Shown: positions 39,003-48,106 of the stretch, piece after piece
Layout: each line of letters opens with the position of its first letter
Position numbering within the stretch: the first letter of the stretch is position 1
NCBI RefSeq assembly: GCF_006874475.1
Contig: NZ_VIRM01000008.1
Location: 1-64,000, forward strand
DNA from: Microbispora hainanensis
GTDB taxonomy: Bacteria; Actinomycetota; Actinomycetes; Streptosporangiales; Streptosporangiaceae
Length of the DNA: 64,000 nucleotides
Reading direction: 5' to 3'
The notes under the pieces: model-generated
Database searches by the model: none
What the model was told of the DNA's origin: nothing
The model's input: the letters and a program-made list of their open reading frames with translations, nothing else
Translations under genes and position numbers: made by a program

Positions 39003-39845
39003 GTGGATCCTCATCTGCTGCGCACGTTCGTGACCGTGGTCGCCGAGGGGTCGTTCTCTGCCGCGGCCGACCTGCTCGGCTACACCCAGCCCGCGGTGTC
39101 CCAGCAGATCGCCGCACTGGAGGCCGACCTCGGGGTGCCGCTGCTGACCCGCCGCCCCGTACGGCCGACCCGGGCGGGCGAGCGCCTGCTGGAGCACGCG
39201 GGTCCACTGCTGCTGCGGCTGCGGGCCGCGCGGGCGGACGTGGCGCGGCTGTCCGCGCGGCCGCGGACCCTCACCGTCGCCGCCGGTCCCCTCGCGCTCA
39301 CGGCGGACACGGCGGCGGCGCTGGCCGGGGTGACGACGCTGCGCATCGCCGGGGCGGCGGCGTCCGTGGCGCTGGTGGCCTCGGGCGAGGCCGACCTCGC
39401 GCTGGCCGACGGCCCGGCCTCGCCCTCCGACCCGCTGCACCTCCCCGACGCGGGGCCGCTCACCACCGTCGGCGTACGGGAGGAGGAGCTGGTGGTCGTG
39501 CTGCCGGAGGGACATCCGCTGGCGGGCGGGGCCGGCCTGCGGCTGGACGACCTGGCCGACGCCCTGTGGGTGGACGCCCCCGAGGTGATGCCGCTCGACC
39601 GCCTGCGCGCGGTGGCCCGGCTCGACGGGCTGCGGCCCGGCATCCGTTATGAGGGCCACGACCCGGCCGTCGCGGCACGCCTGGCCGCGGCCGGGCACGG
39701 CCTGACCGTGCTGCCCGCGTCCGCCGCTCCGTGCGGGATCCGAGCTCCGCTGGTCGCGCCGAGGATCGTCCACCGGGTCGAGCTGGTGCACGCGGCCCTT
39801 CCGCCCGGCCCCGCCGCCGAGGTCGTCCGCGCACTCACTTCCTGA
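39003..39845 (+). CDS. LysR-family transcriptional regulator
   Basis: A 280-residue LTTR. The winged helix is at residues 4-62 (LLRTFVTVVAEGSFSAAADLLGYTQPAVSQQIAALEADLGVPLL), followed by the linker helix and two-part effector domain (LADGPASPSDPLHL, EEELVVVLPEGHPLA). The GTG at 39003 has no ribosome site, so the message may be leaderless. Divergent from the GATase-like gene, its most likely target. Confidence 0.88.
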   Translation: MDPHLLRTFVTVVAEGSFSAAADLLGYTQPAVSQQIAALEADLGVPLLTRRPVRPTRAGERLLEHAGPLLLRLRAARADVARLSARPRTLTVAAGPLALTADTAAALAGVTTLRIAGAAASVALVASGEADLALADGPASPSDPLHLPDAGPLTTVGVREEELVVVLPEGHPLAGGAGLRLDDLADALWVDAPEVMPLDRLRAVARLDGLRPGIRYEGHDPAVAARLAAAGHGLTVLPASAAPCGIRAPLVAPRIVHRVELVHAALPPGPAAEVVRALTS

Positions 39846-39900
39846 GCCCCCGGGCCTCGCCGGCCGGGACGGATGTCAGCCGGGGCCGGAACGTCCTGGC

Positions 39901-39930
39901 TTGACATGGCCGACCGCCTGGGTGATTGAT
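39901..39930 (+). promoter_or_regulatory. Consensus -35 promoter, probably leaderless, for the LAL gene
   Basis: TTGACA at 39901-39906 is a perfect -35 box; about 17-18 bp further lies ATTGAT/GATTGA as a weak -10. Transcription would then start at or next to the ATG at 39937, which has no ribosome site, suggesting a leaderless message. Confidence 0.45.
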
Positions 39931-39936
39931 GGATTT

Positions 39937-42855
39937 ATGGGGTATTTGGCCGATGCCGAGCAGCAAACTGATGATTGGTCCGATTTCTGTCGAGCGTCGT
40001 GGCCGGGTTGGCGGGGTCGCGCCCGGGAATGGGGCCTCGTCGTCGGAGCGCTGGAGGCGGCCAAGGCAGGCCGGGGCGCGGTCTTGCTGGTCGAGGGCCG
40101 GTCGGGCGTCGGGAAGAGCCGCCTGCTCGGCATCACCACTGCCGCGGCGGCGGAGGCGGGGCTGGGAGTCGCTCAGGGCACGGCGGACGAACTCACCCAG
40201 CTGATCCCCCTCGCCCCGCTCACGTCGGCGCTCGGGGAGCCGAGCCGTGTGCTTCCCGCGGTTGCCGAGATGAACGTCTGCAGTCACGCCGATCAACGAC
40301 TGCTGCTGGTGGAACAACTGGAGAGACGGCTGGAGAAGCGGGTTGCCGAGGAACCGACGCTTCTCGCGTTGGACGACCTGCACTGGGCCGATCCGATAAC
40401 CCTGCTGGCCTTGCGGTCGATGACCAGAGAACTCGCCTCCTATCCGCTCGTCTGGATGCTGGTCCGCACGATCGGCAGCGGCGACTGCCCCCGTCTCAAC
40501 TGCCTGTTCGACGTCCTGGAACGTGACGGCGCGACCCGGATCACGCTGGAGCCGCTGGATCAGGAAGCCGTGGAGGACGTCGTCACCGACGTCCTCGGGG
40601 CGAAGCCCGACCCGGACGTGCTGGCCCTGGCCGGCATCGTGGACGGCAACCCCTTCCTGCTCGTCGATCTCCTGGAGAAGTCCAGAAGCGAGGGCGTCTT
40701 CCAGATCGCCAATGGCCACGCGAGCATGGCGGCATCCCCGCCGCAGAGTCGGACGATCATGCAGGAACGCCTGGAAGGGTTGTCCGCACGGACCAGATAT
40801 CTGCTGCAGTGCGCCGGAATCCTCGGCCGTGCGTTCTCGGTGAAGGATCTGGCCGAAATGCTGGATGAGACGACCAATGGCCTGTTGCCGATGCTGGAGG
40901 AAGCCATGCTGGCGGGCGTCATCGAACCCGCCGGAGACGAACTCTCCTTCCGGCACGACTTGCTGTGGCAGGCGGTTATAGGGACCATCCCCGACTCCGT
41001 ACGCCGGGCCCTGCACCACGATGCGGGAAAGATGCTGCTCAAGCGCAGCGGATCGGCCGTTCCCGCCGCCGCGCACCTCATTCACAGTGCCACTCGTGGA
41101 GACACGTCCGCGCTACTGGGGCTCGACCGGGCGGCGCGGGAGGTGCTGCGGTCCTCGCCGCAGACCGCCGTCGACCTCGCCATGCGGGCGCTGGAACTCA
41201 GCGACGCCGCCGACCCCGACTGGTTCGGTCGCGCCGCCACGGCGGTCGACGCCCTGACGGTCATCGGACGGCTGTCCGAGGCGGCGGAACTCGCCCGTTC
41301 CGCGCTCGGCAGGGCCCCGCCTCTCCACGCCCCTCGCCTGCGGTGCGCGCTGGCGCACATCCTGCTGTGGAGCGGCCGGCCGGCGGATGCGGTGTCCGAG
41401 ACCGAAAACCTGCTCGCCCAGAAAGACCTGCCCGACGACCTTCGCGGCATCGCCGAATGGACGATGTTCTGGGGGCTCACCTGTCTGAACGACTTCCGCA
41501 AAGGACGGCACCGGGCGGAAGCCGTTCTCGCCGACCGCGAGCGGCACACCGATGCCGCGGTCGTCGGAGCTCTCCTGCTGCTCGCTCGGTTCGCCATGGT
41601 CGACGGGCGGATCGCCGACTCGTACGCGCACCTTTGCGAAGCCCTGCGCATCACCGACCGTGGCGCCGCCGAAGCCATCCAGCGCCCGTATACGCGCCTG
41701 ATACTGAGCCTCTACCACAGGGCCATGCGCGAGTTCGACGCGGCCGAGATCGCCATCCGGGCCGCCGAGGAGGAGATCAACGACCTCGGGCTGACCGTGC
41801 TCGCCGCACAACCCGCGCTGTTCCGCTCCGTTCTGCATCTCGGCGCCGGCCGGCTCGACGACGCCGCCGCCGAGGCCCAGGCCGGGAGCATGACCGCCGA
41901 AGAACTCGGCACCCACGGGTTCATCCGCGTCGGGCTGTCCATCCTCGCGGTCATCGCCCTGCGGCAGGGCGACATCGACGCCGCGGTCCGGCACATCGAA
42001 CGCTTCCAGTCCATCCAGGCCGCGCCCGAGATGTTGTTCGGATCGGTGTGGGAGAAGTGGGTGATGGCGGCGGTGGCCGATGCCCAAGGTGATCCCGGGC
42101 GCGCGGTCGACATACTCGACGCCATCTACACCGACGAGGAGACACGGCGCTGGGCACTCCTCACGACGCCTCTTATGGCCGCCTGGATGATCCGGGCGGC
42201 GCTGGCCGCGGCGAACCGCCCGTACGCGCGGGCCGTCCTTGACACGGCCGAATACCTGGCCCGGAACAACCCGGACTTTCCGATCTTCACCACCACGTTC
42301 GCCCACGCCCGCGGGCTTTTCCACCAGGACCCCGATGCGCTGGCCGCCGCCGTCGATCAGCCCGAACCGTGGGCACGCGCCTTGACCGCCGAAGACCTCG
42401 GCGTCCTGCTGGCCGCCACTTCGGGCACCGACGCCACCGCGAAGGCCGTCGACGCCCTGGACCAGGCGCTCGACGGCTACGAGCGCATCGGCGCGCTCGG
42501 GGACGTGGCCCGTGTGCGGGCCCGGCTGCGGGCGCTTGGGGTGCGGCGCCGCCACTGGAACCAGCCCCAGCGGCCGGCCTTCGGCTGGGACAGCCTCAGC
42601 GACACGGAACGCGCCGTCGCCGGCCTGATCGCCAGGGGGATGACCAATCGCCAGATCGCCCAGCGGATGTTCCTGTCGCCGCACACGGTGTCCACCCACC
42701 TTCGCCGGATGTTCGGCAAGCTCCACATCGCGTCCCGCACCGAGCTGGCCCGCATCGTCGCCGAAAAGTGCCCTCAGCTCATCGAGAGTGGTCGAGCGGG
42801 TCCTCTCGACGCCGTGAACCATCCTTCCTCGCCGGGTGGTCCCGGACCGGATTAG
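39937..42855 (+). CDS. Large LuxR-family (LAL) ATPase regulator
   Basis: A 972-residue STAND-type regulator. The N-terminal NTPase has Walker A GRSGVGKSR (about residues 54-62) and Walker B LLALDDLHWAD; the middle ~500 residues are helical repeats; the C-terminus is a LuxR HTH (LSDTERAVAGLIARGMTNRQIAQRMFLSPHTVSTHLRRMFGKL). LAL proteins activate specific genes or clusters when bound to a ligand. The codons are slightly less GC-biased than neighbours. The next gene downstream, in the same direction, is a membrane protein. ATG 39937 is chosen over the in-frame TTG 39901, which is part of the -35 box. Confidence 0.93.
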   Translation: MGYLADAEQQTDDWSDFCRASWPGWRGRAREWGLVVGALEAAKAGRGAVLLVEGRSGVGKSRLLGITTAAAAEAGLGVAQGTADELTQLIPLAPLTSALGEPSRVLPAVAEMNVCSHADQRLLLVEQLERRLEKRVAEEPTLLALDDLHWADPITLLALRSMTRELASYPLVWMLVRTIGSGDCPRLNCLFDVLERDGATRITLEPLDQEAVEDVVTDVLGAKPDPDVLALAGIVDGNPFLLVDLLEKSRSEGVFQIANGHASMAASPPQSRTIMQERLEGLSARTRYLLQCAGILGRAFSVKDLAEMLDETTNGLLPMLEEAMLAGVIEPAGDELSFRHDLLWQAVIGTIPDSVRRALHHDAGKMLLKRSGSAVPAAAHLIHSATRGDTSALLGLDRAAREVLRSSPQTAVDLAMRALELSDAADPDWFGRAATAVDALTVIGRLSEAAELARSALGRAPPLHAPRLRCALAHILLWSGRPADAVSETENLLAQKDLPDDLRGIAEWTMFWGLTCLNDFRKGRHRAEAVLADRERHTDAAVVGALLLLARFAMVDGRIADSYAHLCEALRITDRGAAEAIQRPYTRLILSLYHRAMREFDAAEIAIRAAEEEINDLGLTVLAAQPALFRSVLHLGAGRLDDAAAEAQAGSMTAEELGTHGFIRVGLSILAVIALRQGDIDAAVRHIERFQSIQAAPEMLFGSVWEKWVMAAVADAQGDPGRAVDILDAIYTDEETRRWALLTTPLMAAWMIRAALAAANRPYARAVLDTAEYLARNNPDFPIFTTTFAHARGLFHQDPDALAAAVDQPEPWARALTAEDLGVLLAATSGTDATAKAVDALDQALDGYERIGALGDVARVRARLRALGVRRRHWNQPQRPAFGWDSLSDTERAVAGLIARGMTNRQIAQRMFLSPHTVSTHLRRMFGKLHIASRTELARIVAEKCPQLIESGRAGPLDAVNHPSSPGGPGPD

Positions 42856-42915
42856 CGCGATCGCGGACGGGATAAGAGTGAGGCAGGTCACACACCCGGC
42901 GCGGGGGGAGAACAG

Positions 42916-43887
42916 ATGCGGTCCAGATCGTCAGCGCTGAACCGGGCGGCCGCCGGCGTGTACGCGGCCCTCGCCGCCCAGGTCGTGTCTGTGGCCGCGC
43001 TCGCCGTGTTCGAGGAGACCAGGGGCAGGCGGCTGGCCGCGCAGATCGCGGCCTTCGGCGGCGATCCCGCCTCTCCCGCCGCCCGGAGCGTCAGCGGCGC
43101 GGCCACGGCCTTCGCCGTGCTGGTCCTGCTGGTGATCGGCGCGACCGTGGCGTGCGCCGCCGCCTATCTGGGCTGGCTGCGGCTGGTGCGGCCGGGCACG
43201 CCTCCCGTCGCGCTCGCGGCGGCGTGCCTCGTGCCCGGCGTCAACCTCGTGGTCCCGCCGTTCCTCGCCGACCTGGCCTGGCGCGAGGGCCCGGCGGGGC
43301 GCCCCCGGCGAAACGGCGGCCTCATGCGGAGCGGCGGTCCCGCGCGGGGCGAGCCGTACGGCGGCGGGGACCGGACGCGGTGGCTGGTCGTCCTCGCCTG
43401 CTGGTGGATGAGCTGGCTGGCCGCGCTCGGCCTGGTGTTCGCCGGCCCGGCGCGGGACGGGCTGACCGGCCTCGGCACGGCCCAGGCCGCCGCGATCGCC
43501 GTCGCGGCCCTCCTGTGCGCCTCGGCCGTCCACGAGATCACGCTTCGGCACACGAGCGGCGGGCGCGGGGCCCGGCCCGCCGTCCGGCCGCAGGTCCGCC
43601 TCGGCAGCACCCTCGACCAGGCCGAACGTCCGTCCGGCAGGCCGGCGGGAGGCCGCGCGGAAACGAGCGGAACGGCTGCGCCCGGTGCCGGATCGGATGC
43701 CCAGCACTCCGAGCCCGGCCGCGCGGCCTCCGCCCGCGCGGGATTCGGGGACGGCGGCGAGGATCATCGGCCTGGCGGCGGTCCCGAGCTGCCGGAGCTG
43801 GCGTGCCAGAGCCGCCGCTGGGGCGCGGACGGATGGCCGGGGAACCGCCCCTCGCGTACGGCAGGCGGGGCGCCGTTGTCGGAGTAG
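42916..43887 (+). CDS. DUF4328-like membrane protein
   Basis: A 323-residue protein with about four membrane spans (AAGVYAALAAQVVSVAALAVF, FAVLVLLVIGATVACAAAYLGWL, LVVLACWWMSWLAALGLVF, TAQAAAIAVAALLCAS) and a C-terminal ~120-residue low-complexity tail. Span layout and the WLR/PGVNLVVPP segment resemble DUF4328 proteins. The last 124 bp overlap the 3' end of dnaE2 on the other strand, so the true C-terminus may be shorter through sequence or annotation limits. Function unknown. Confidence 0.7.
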   Translation: MRSRSSALNRAAAGVYAALAAQVVSVAALAVFEETRGRRLAAQIAAFGGDPASPAARSVSGAATAFAVLVLLVIGATVACAAAYLGWLRLVRPGTPPVALAAACLVPGVNLVVPPFLADLAWREGPAGRPRRNGGLMRSGGPARGEPYGGGDRTRWLVVLACWWMSWLAALGLVFAGPARDGLTGLGTAQAAAIAVAALLCASAVHEITLRHTSGGRGARPAVRPQVRLGSTLDQAERPSGRPAGGRAETSGTAAPGAGSDAQHSEPGRAASARAGFGDGGEDHRPGGGPELPELACQSRRWGADGWPGNRPSRTAGGAPLSE

Positions 43888-46800
43888 GGCGACACCCGGA
43901 AGCCGTTGCCGTATTCGATGGGCCGTCCGCCCACCCCGGCACCGGGCACGGGCACCTCGCTGATCACGGCGCGTACGGCGTCGAGCCCCTCGGTGCGCCA
44001 CACGCGGTCGAGGTCGGCGAGGTTCCAGCAGTGGACGGCGCGCAGCGAGACCGCCCGGCCCCCGGTGCGCCGCACCACTCCCCTGGCCGCGAGCAGCCAC
44101 GACCCGAACACGGTCGCGGCCGTGTGCGCCTGCACCGACTCGAAGAACGTCAGGTCGATCGGGCCGGTGGAGTCGTCCAGGGTGGTGAAGATGACCCGCT
44201 GCCCCGACCGCACGGCGGGCGTCTGGGTGGCGACCTTCACCCCCGCGACCAGGATCTCCGCGCCGTTGCGCTGCCGGAGCAGATCCCTGGCCCGCGTCAC
44301 GCCGATCGCGTCGAGCAGGTCGCGGTAGAAGTCCATGACGTGGTGGCTCACGTCCATGCCGAGGATCTCCAGCTCGGCCTCGACGGCCTCGGCCTCGGTC
44401 ATCTCCGGAAGCTCGCCGGGCGTGACCCGATCGGTGAATCCCATCGGGAGCTGCCCCGCCGCGCCCACCGGTGAGCCGCGGTCGAGCGCGCCGACCTGGG
44501 CGATCAGGTCGCGCCTGGTCAGCCGTCCCGGCCGCCAGCGCGGCTCCCCCGGCCGCAGGCCGTGCAGCGCGTCGAACCCGCCGACCTCCACGATCCGCTC
44601 GGCCACCGGCCGCGAGGGCCGGGCCCGCTCCCAGAAGTCGGCCAGCGAGGTGTAGGGCCGGCCCGCGACCATGCGGTCCACCTCGGCCTCGCTCACCCCC
44701 CGTACGGCCGAGAACGGCACCCGCAGGCCATATCCGCGGCCGAACTCCACCGGCCCGTCCTCCACCGGCCCGTCCTCCACCGGCCCGCCCTCCGACGGGC
44801 CCGTACGCTCGACCAGCCAGGCCTTCCCCGACCGGTTGACGTCGAGGGGCAGCACGTCCACCCCGCACTGGCGGGCCTCGTCGAGGATGACCCGGCTCGG
44901 ATACATGCCGGGGTCGTGGGTGAGCACGCCCGCGAGGAACGCCGCCGTGTGGTGCCGTTTCAGCCAGGCCGACTGATAGGTGGGCAGCGCGAACGCCGCC
45001 GCGTGCGCCTTGCAGAACCCGAACCCGCCGAACGCGTCGAGCACCTTCCACGCCCGCTCGACGACGTCGTCGGCGTAGCCGTTCTCCTTCGCGAGCGGCA
45101 CGAACCAGGCGCGTACGGCCTCGCGGCCCTCCGGCGTGCCGAGGGCGCGGCGGGCCCGGTCGGCCTCCGACAGCCCCGACCCGGTCATGACGTCGATGAC
45201 CTTCATGACCTGCTCGTGGAAGACGACCACGCCGTTGGTCTCCCTGAGGGCCTCGCGCAGCGACTCGTGCGGGTAGCGCGCCTCGCGGAAGCCGTGCCGG
45301 GTCTCCAGGTAGGGGGTGACCATGTCGGAGTTGACCGGTCCGGGGCGGAACAGCGAGATGTCCACGATCAGGTCGTGCATCGTGCGCGGCTCCAGCTTGG
45401 CGACCAGTTCGCGCTGCCCCGGCGACTCGATCTGGAAGCAGCCGATCGTGCGGCTGAGGCGGATCATGTCGTAGGTCTCCAGGTCGTCGCGCGGCACGGC
45501 GTCCAGGTCGATCTTCCGGTTCTCGACCCGGTCGACCTCCTGGAGGGCGTAGGCGAGCGCCGACTGCATGCGCACGCCGAGCACGTCGAGCTTGAGCAGG
45601 CCCGCCTCCTCGACGTCGTCCTTGTCGAACTGCGACATCGGGAAGTCGAGCAGGCTGCGCTCGACCGGCGTGCGGTCGCGCAGCGTGGAGTTGCCGATCA
45701 GCACGCCGCAGGGGTGCAGCGCGATGTGCCGGGGCAGCCCGTCGAGCCGCTCCGCCAGGCGGAACACCGTCTCCAGCGACCGGTCGTTCAGCCCGCTGTC
45801 GCGCAGCTCCGGCAGGTCGGACAGCGCGGCCCTGATCTGCCTGGCCCGCACCTGCGGGAACGCCTTGGCGATGACGTCGATCTCGTGCGGCGGCAGGCCC
45901 ATGGCGGCGCCGACGTCCCTGATCGCGCTGCGGGCGCGATAGGTCTCCATCATCGACACACAGGCCACCCGCTCCTCGCCGTACCGGTCGAGGATCGCGC
46001 GGTAGCAGTCGAGGCGGCGGGCCGACTCCACGTCGATGTCGATGTCGGGCAGGCCCTTGCGGCCCTCCGACAGGAAGCGCTCCATCAGCAGGCCGTGTTC
46101 GAGCGGGTTCACCTCGCCGATGCCGATCAGGTAGTTGACCAGGCTGCTCGCCCCCGAGCCGCGGATCGCGCACCGCACACCCATCGCCCGGATCATGTCC
46201 GTGATGCCGGCGACGGACGTGAAATAGCCCGACAGCCGCTTCTTCTCGATCACGTGGAGCTCGGCGGCGAGCCGGTCGCGGGCCTCGGCCGAGCGCTCCA
46301 GGCCCCGCCGAGCCAGCCCCTCCTCGCAGCGGCGCCGCAGCAGGGGCACCGGGTCCTCGCCGACCTCCGGCAGGTGGAGCCGGGGCCGCTCGGGGTCGAG
46401 CAGGGGCACGATCTCGACGGGGTCGAGCACGCACCTTTCCGCGACACGCCGCGTCTCTGCCGGCAGGCGGGCGGCCCGGCCCGTGTCGCCGCCGCAGATC
46501 CGCGCGGCCACCCGCGCCATCTCTGCGCCGTCCTTCAGGTACGCGTGGGCCGTGGGGTCGTCGAGGTGCCGCCCGTCGAGAGGCACCAGCTTGCGCGCCG
46601 CGTCGAGCACGTTGCCGATCTGGTGGTCGGCGGCGTCCAGATAGCGGACCGCGTTGGTCAGCACGACCGGCACGCCCATCGAGTCGGCCAGCCCGATCAT
46701 GCGGGCGGCGGTGGTCGCGTCGCGATAGCCGTACAGGTCGGACACCTCGACGACCAGGTCGGGGACCACCGCGCGCCAGGCGGCCAGCAGAGCGCGGGCC

Positions 46801-47369
46801 TGGTCGTCGCGCCGCTCGGCCACCGCGCGGCCGACGCCGGAGCGGGGCCCGAGCAGCACGGTCAGCCGGGGCTCCCCGTCCGGGCCGGTCGCGTGCTCGG
46901 CCACCATCCCCGGCGTGACGTACGGCGCGCCGCGCTCCCCCGCGTGGTGGGCGGCCGTGACCAGGCGGCACAGCGCGGCCCAGCCGTCGGTGCGCGCGAG
47001 CACGACGACCCGCGCCGGCTCGGCCGCCGTGCCCCGGCCGTGCCCGTGCCCATGCCCGTGCCCGTGCCCATGCCCGCGGCCGTGGCCGTGACCCGTGCGG
47101 CGGCCGGACGGCAGGCCGCCCTCGAACAGGTCGTCCGGCGTGGAGGAGGCGCCGTCGAGGGCGAGATCGACCCCGACGACCGGGCGGACGCCCTGCTCGT
47201 GGCAGGCGATGACGTGCTTGATCGCGCCGTAGAGGCCGTCGCGGTCGGTCAGCGCGAGCGTGTCCATGCCGTGCTCGGCGGCCCGCCGGACGAGGGCGGC
47301 CGGGAACGCGGTGCCGTACCGCAGCGAGAAGGCGGACGCCACGTGCAGGTGGGCGAAGGCGTGCGTCAC
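43764..47369 (-). CDS. dnaE2: Error-prone DNA polymerase DnaE2 (Pol III alpha-like)
   Basis: A 1201-residue C-family polymerase used for SOS translesion synthesis and mutagenesis. The N-terminal PHP domain opens HLHVASAFSLRYGTAFP; the palm has PDIDIDVESARR with catalytic aspartates, plus IRGSGASSLVNYLIGIGEVNP; a C-terminal helix-hairpin-helix and OB fold (LTFFESVQAHTAATV) follow. Residues about 92-114 are a Gly-His repeat (GHGHGHGHGHGHG), an unusual insertion in the PHP domain. DUF6504 lies just upstream on the same strand, as in other actinobacterial mutasome loci, and a LexA-like box precedes both. Confidence 0.92.
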   Translation of the reverse strand: MTHAFAHLHVASAFSLRYGTAFPAALVRRAAEHGMDTLALTDRDGLYGAIKHVIACHEQGVRPVVGVDLALDGASSTPDDLFEGGLPSGRRTGHGHGRGHGHGHGHGHGHGRGTAAEPARVVVLARTDGWAALCRLVTAAHHAGERGAPYVTPGMVAEHATGPDGEPRLTVLLGPRSGVGRAVAERRDDQARALLAAWRAVVPDLVVEVSDLYGYRDATTAARMIGLADSMGVPVVLTNAVRYLDAADHQIGNVLDAARKLVPLDGRHLDDPTAHAYLKDGAEMARVAARICGGDTGRAARLPAETRRVAERCVLDPVEIVPLLDPERPRLHLPEVGEDPVPLLRRRCEEGLARRGLERSAEARDRLAAELHVIEKKRLSGYFTSVAGITDMIRAMGVRCAIRGSGASSLVNYLIGIGEVNPLEHGLLMERFLSEGRKGLPDIDIDVESARRLDCYRAILDRYGEERVACVSMMETYRARSAIRDVGAAMGLPPHEIDVIAKAFPQVRARQIRAALSDLPELRDSGLNDRSLETVFRLAERLDGLPRHIALHPCGVLIGNSTLRDRTPVERSLLDFPMSQFDKDDVEEAGLLKLDVLGVRMQSALAYALQEVDRVENRKIDLDAVPRDDLETYDMIRLSRTIGCFQIESPGQRELVAKLEPRTMHDLIVDISLFRPGPVNSDMVTPYLETRHGFREARYPHESLREALRETNGVVVFHEQVMKVIDVMTGSGLSEADRARRALGTPEGREAVRAWFVPLAKENGYADDVVERAWKVLDAFGGFGFCKAHAAAFALPTYQSAWLKRHHTAAFLAGVLTHDPGMYPSRVILDEARQCGVDVLPLDVNRSGKAWLVERTGPSEGGPVEDGPVEDGPVEFGRGYGLRVPFSAVRGVSEAEVDRMVAGRPYTSLADFWERARPSRPVAERIVEVGGFDALHGLRPGEPRWRPGRLTRRDLIAQVGALDRGSPVGAAGQLPMGFTDRVTPGELPEMTEAEAVEAELEILGMDVSHHVMDFYRDLLDAIGVTRARDLLRQRNGAEILVAGVKVATQTPAVRSGQRVIFTTLDDSTGPIDLTFFESVQAHTAATVFGSWLLAARGVVRRTGGRAVSLRAVHCWNLADLDRVWRTEGLDAVRAVISEVPVPGAGVGGRPIEYGNGFRVSPYSDNGAPPAVREGRFPGHPSAPQRRLWHASSGSSGPPPGR

Positions 47370-47448
47370 GGGCGTGCCTCCGTCCGTCCCCCGGTCCGTC
47401 CTCCAGCGGCCCGTCCCCCGGTCGTCGTGGGTGGCTGGAGCGTTCCCA

Positions 47449-47745
47449 TCAGTCCCAGGCCCTCAGCAGGAGCCAGCCGCCGCTGGCGGTGTCGAAGCGC
47501 AGTTCATAGGTCCCGACCTCCTTGCCGGCCGCGGCCCCCACTCGCCAGAAGCGCCGCTCGCCGGGATCGGCGTCCGAGGTCTTCCACCATTCTCTGGCGA
47601 CCACCCAGTGGTCCTCGATCTCGCGGACGGTGTAGAGCCGGTCACGCCAGACGAACTGAGCAGGGCGCCCGTCCCGGACCCACACCTCGATCGGATCGCC
47701 GTAAAGTCTGCTCAAGACTCCTTCTCCCTGTGGCTTCGTGGCCAC
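47449..47745 (-). CDS. DUF6504 family protein
   Basis: A small protein (98 residues from GTG 47745; a TTG at 47715 after GAAGGAG is an alternative start). The conserved core is VLSRLYGDPIEVWVRDGRPAQFVWRDRLYTV, and REWW and GWLLLRAWD follow. DUF6504 proteins typically lie next to the imuB and dnaE2 genes in actinobacteria; here only dnaE2 is adjacent. Role in mutagenesis is inferred from this linkage. Confidence 0.82.
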   Translation of the reverse strand: MATKPQGEGVLSRLYGDPIEVWVRDGRPAQFVWRDRLYTVREIEDHWVVAREWWKTSDADPGERRFWRVGAAAGKEVGTYELRFDTASGGWLLLRAWD

Positions 47746-48106
47746 CCGGGGGAAGACGGGCGGATGATTCGGGCAGAATCGCCGCTACTTCGAACATACG
47801 TTCCCAGGGCGGTGAACGCAAGTCGGCACGGCCCGTTCCCGGGTGCGAAATCCCAGGAAGCGCGCCCGCAGGCGGATCCGTCAGGCACCGGCGACCGCAT
47901 AGGGTCGCCGGGCGGACGCTTCGTCGCCGCAAGGTGCGCGGCGACCACGATGTCGACCCTGTGACGTTGAACCTCGTCCCGCACCCGAGGCGCGATCTTC
48001 AGAGGAGACCGTCTCCGTCTGTGATCACAGCAGTACTCTGGCGGGGACTCGCACTGGTCCGCACAGTGACCATTGGAACGCAGACCGGCATGGAAAGTGT
48101 GGCTTG
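47746..48106. other. Divergent region between DUF6504/dnaE2 and the ATPase cassette
   Basis: No gene recognised in these 361 bp. It holds the SOS box at 47791-47804 near its left end. A weak open frame on the minus strand (47712-47984) has no family signature. Confidence 0.4.
47791..47804 (-). promoter_or_regulatory. LexA-type SOS box for DUF6504-dnaE2
   Basis: CGAAC-ATAC-GTTCC: the core GAAC-N4-GTTC is perfect and only the outermost base of one arm differs from the Gram-positive SOS consensus CGAAC-N4-GTTCG. It lies about 45 bp upstream of the DUF6504 start, as expected for a LexA operator of the damage-inducible mutasome genes. Confidence 0.75.

Noticed and set aside
42931-46971. Very long open frame (1346 codons) on the minus strand over the dnaE2 region
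   Set aside because: Arginine/glycine/proline-rich low-complexity translation typical of a GC-driven shadow frame; dnaE2 in another frame has clear motifs.
47031-47095. Short hexamer repeats as a CRISPR array
   Set aside because: Contiguous in-frame Gly-His codons with no spacers; part of dnaE2.
47712-47984. 90-codon minus-strand ORF upstream of DUF6504
   Set aside because: Crosses the SOS box and DUF6504 start; no ribosome site and no recognisable family.
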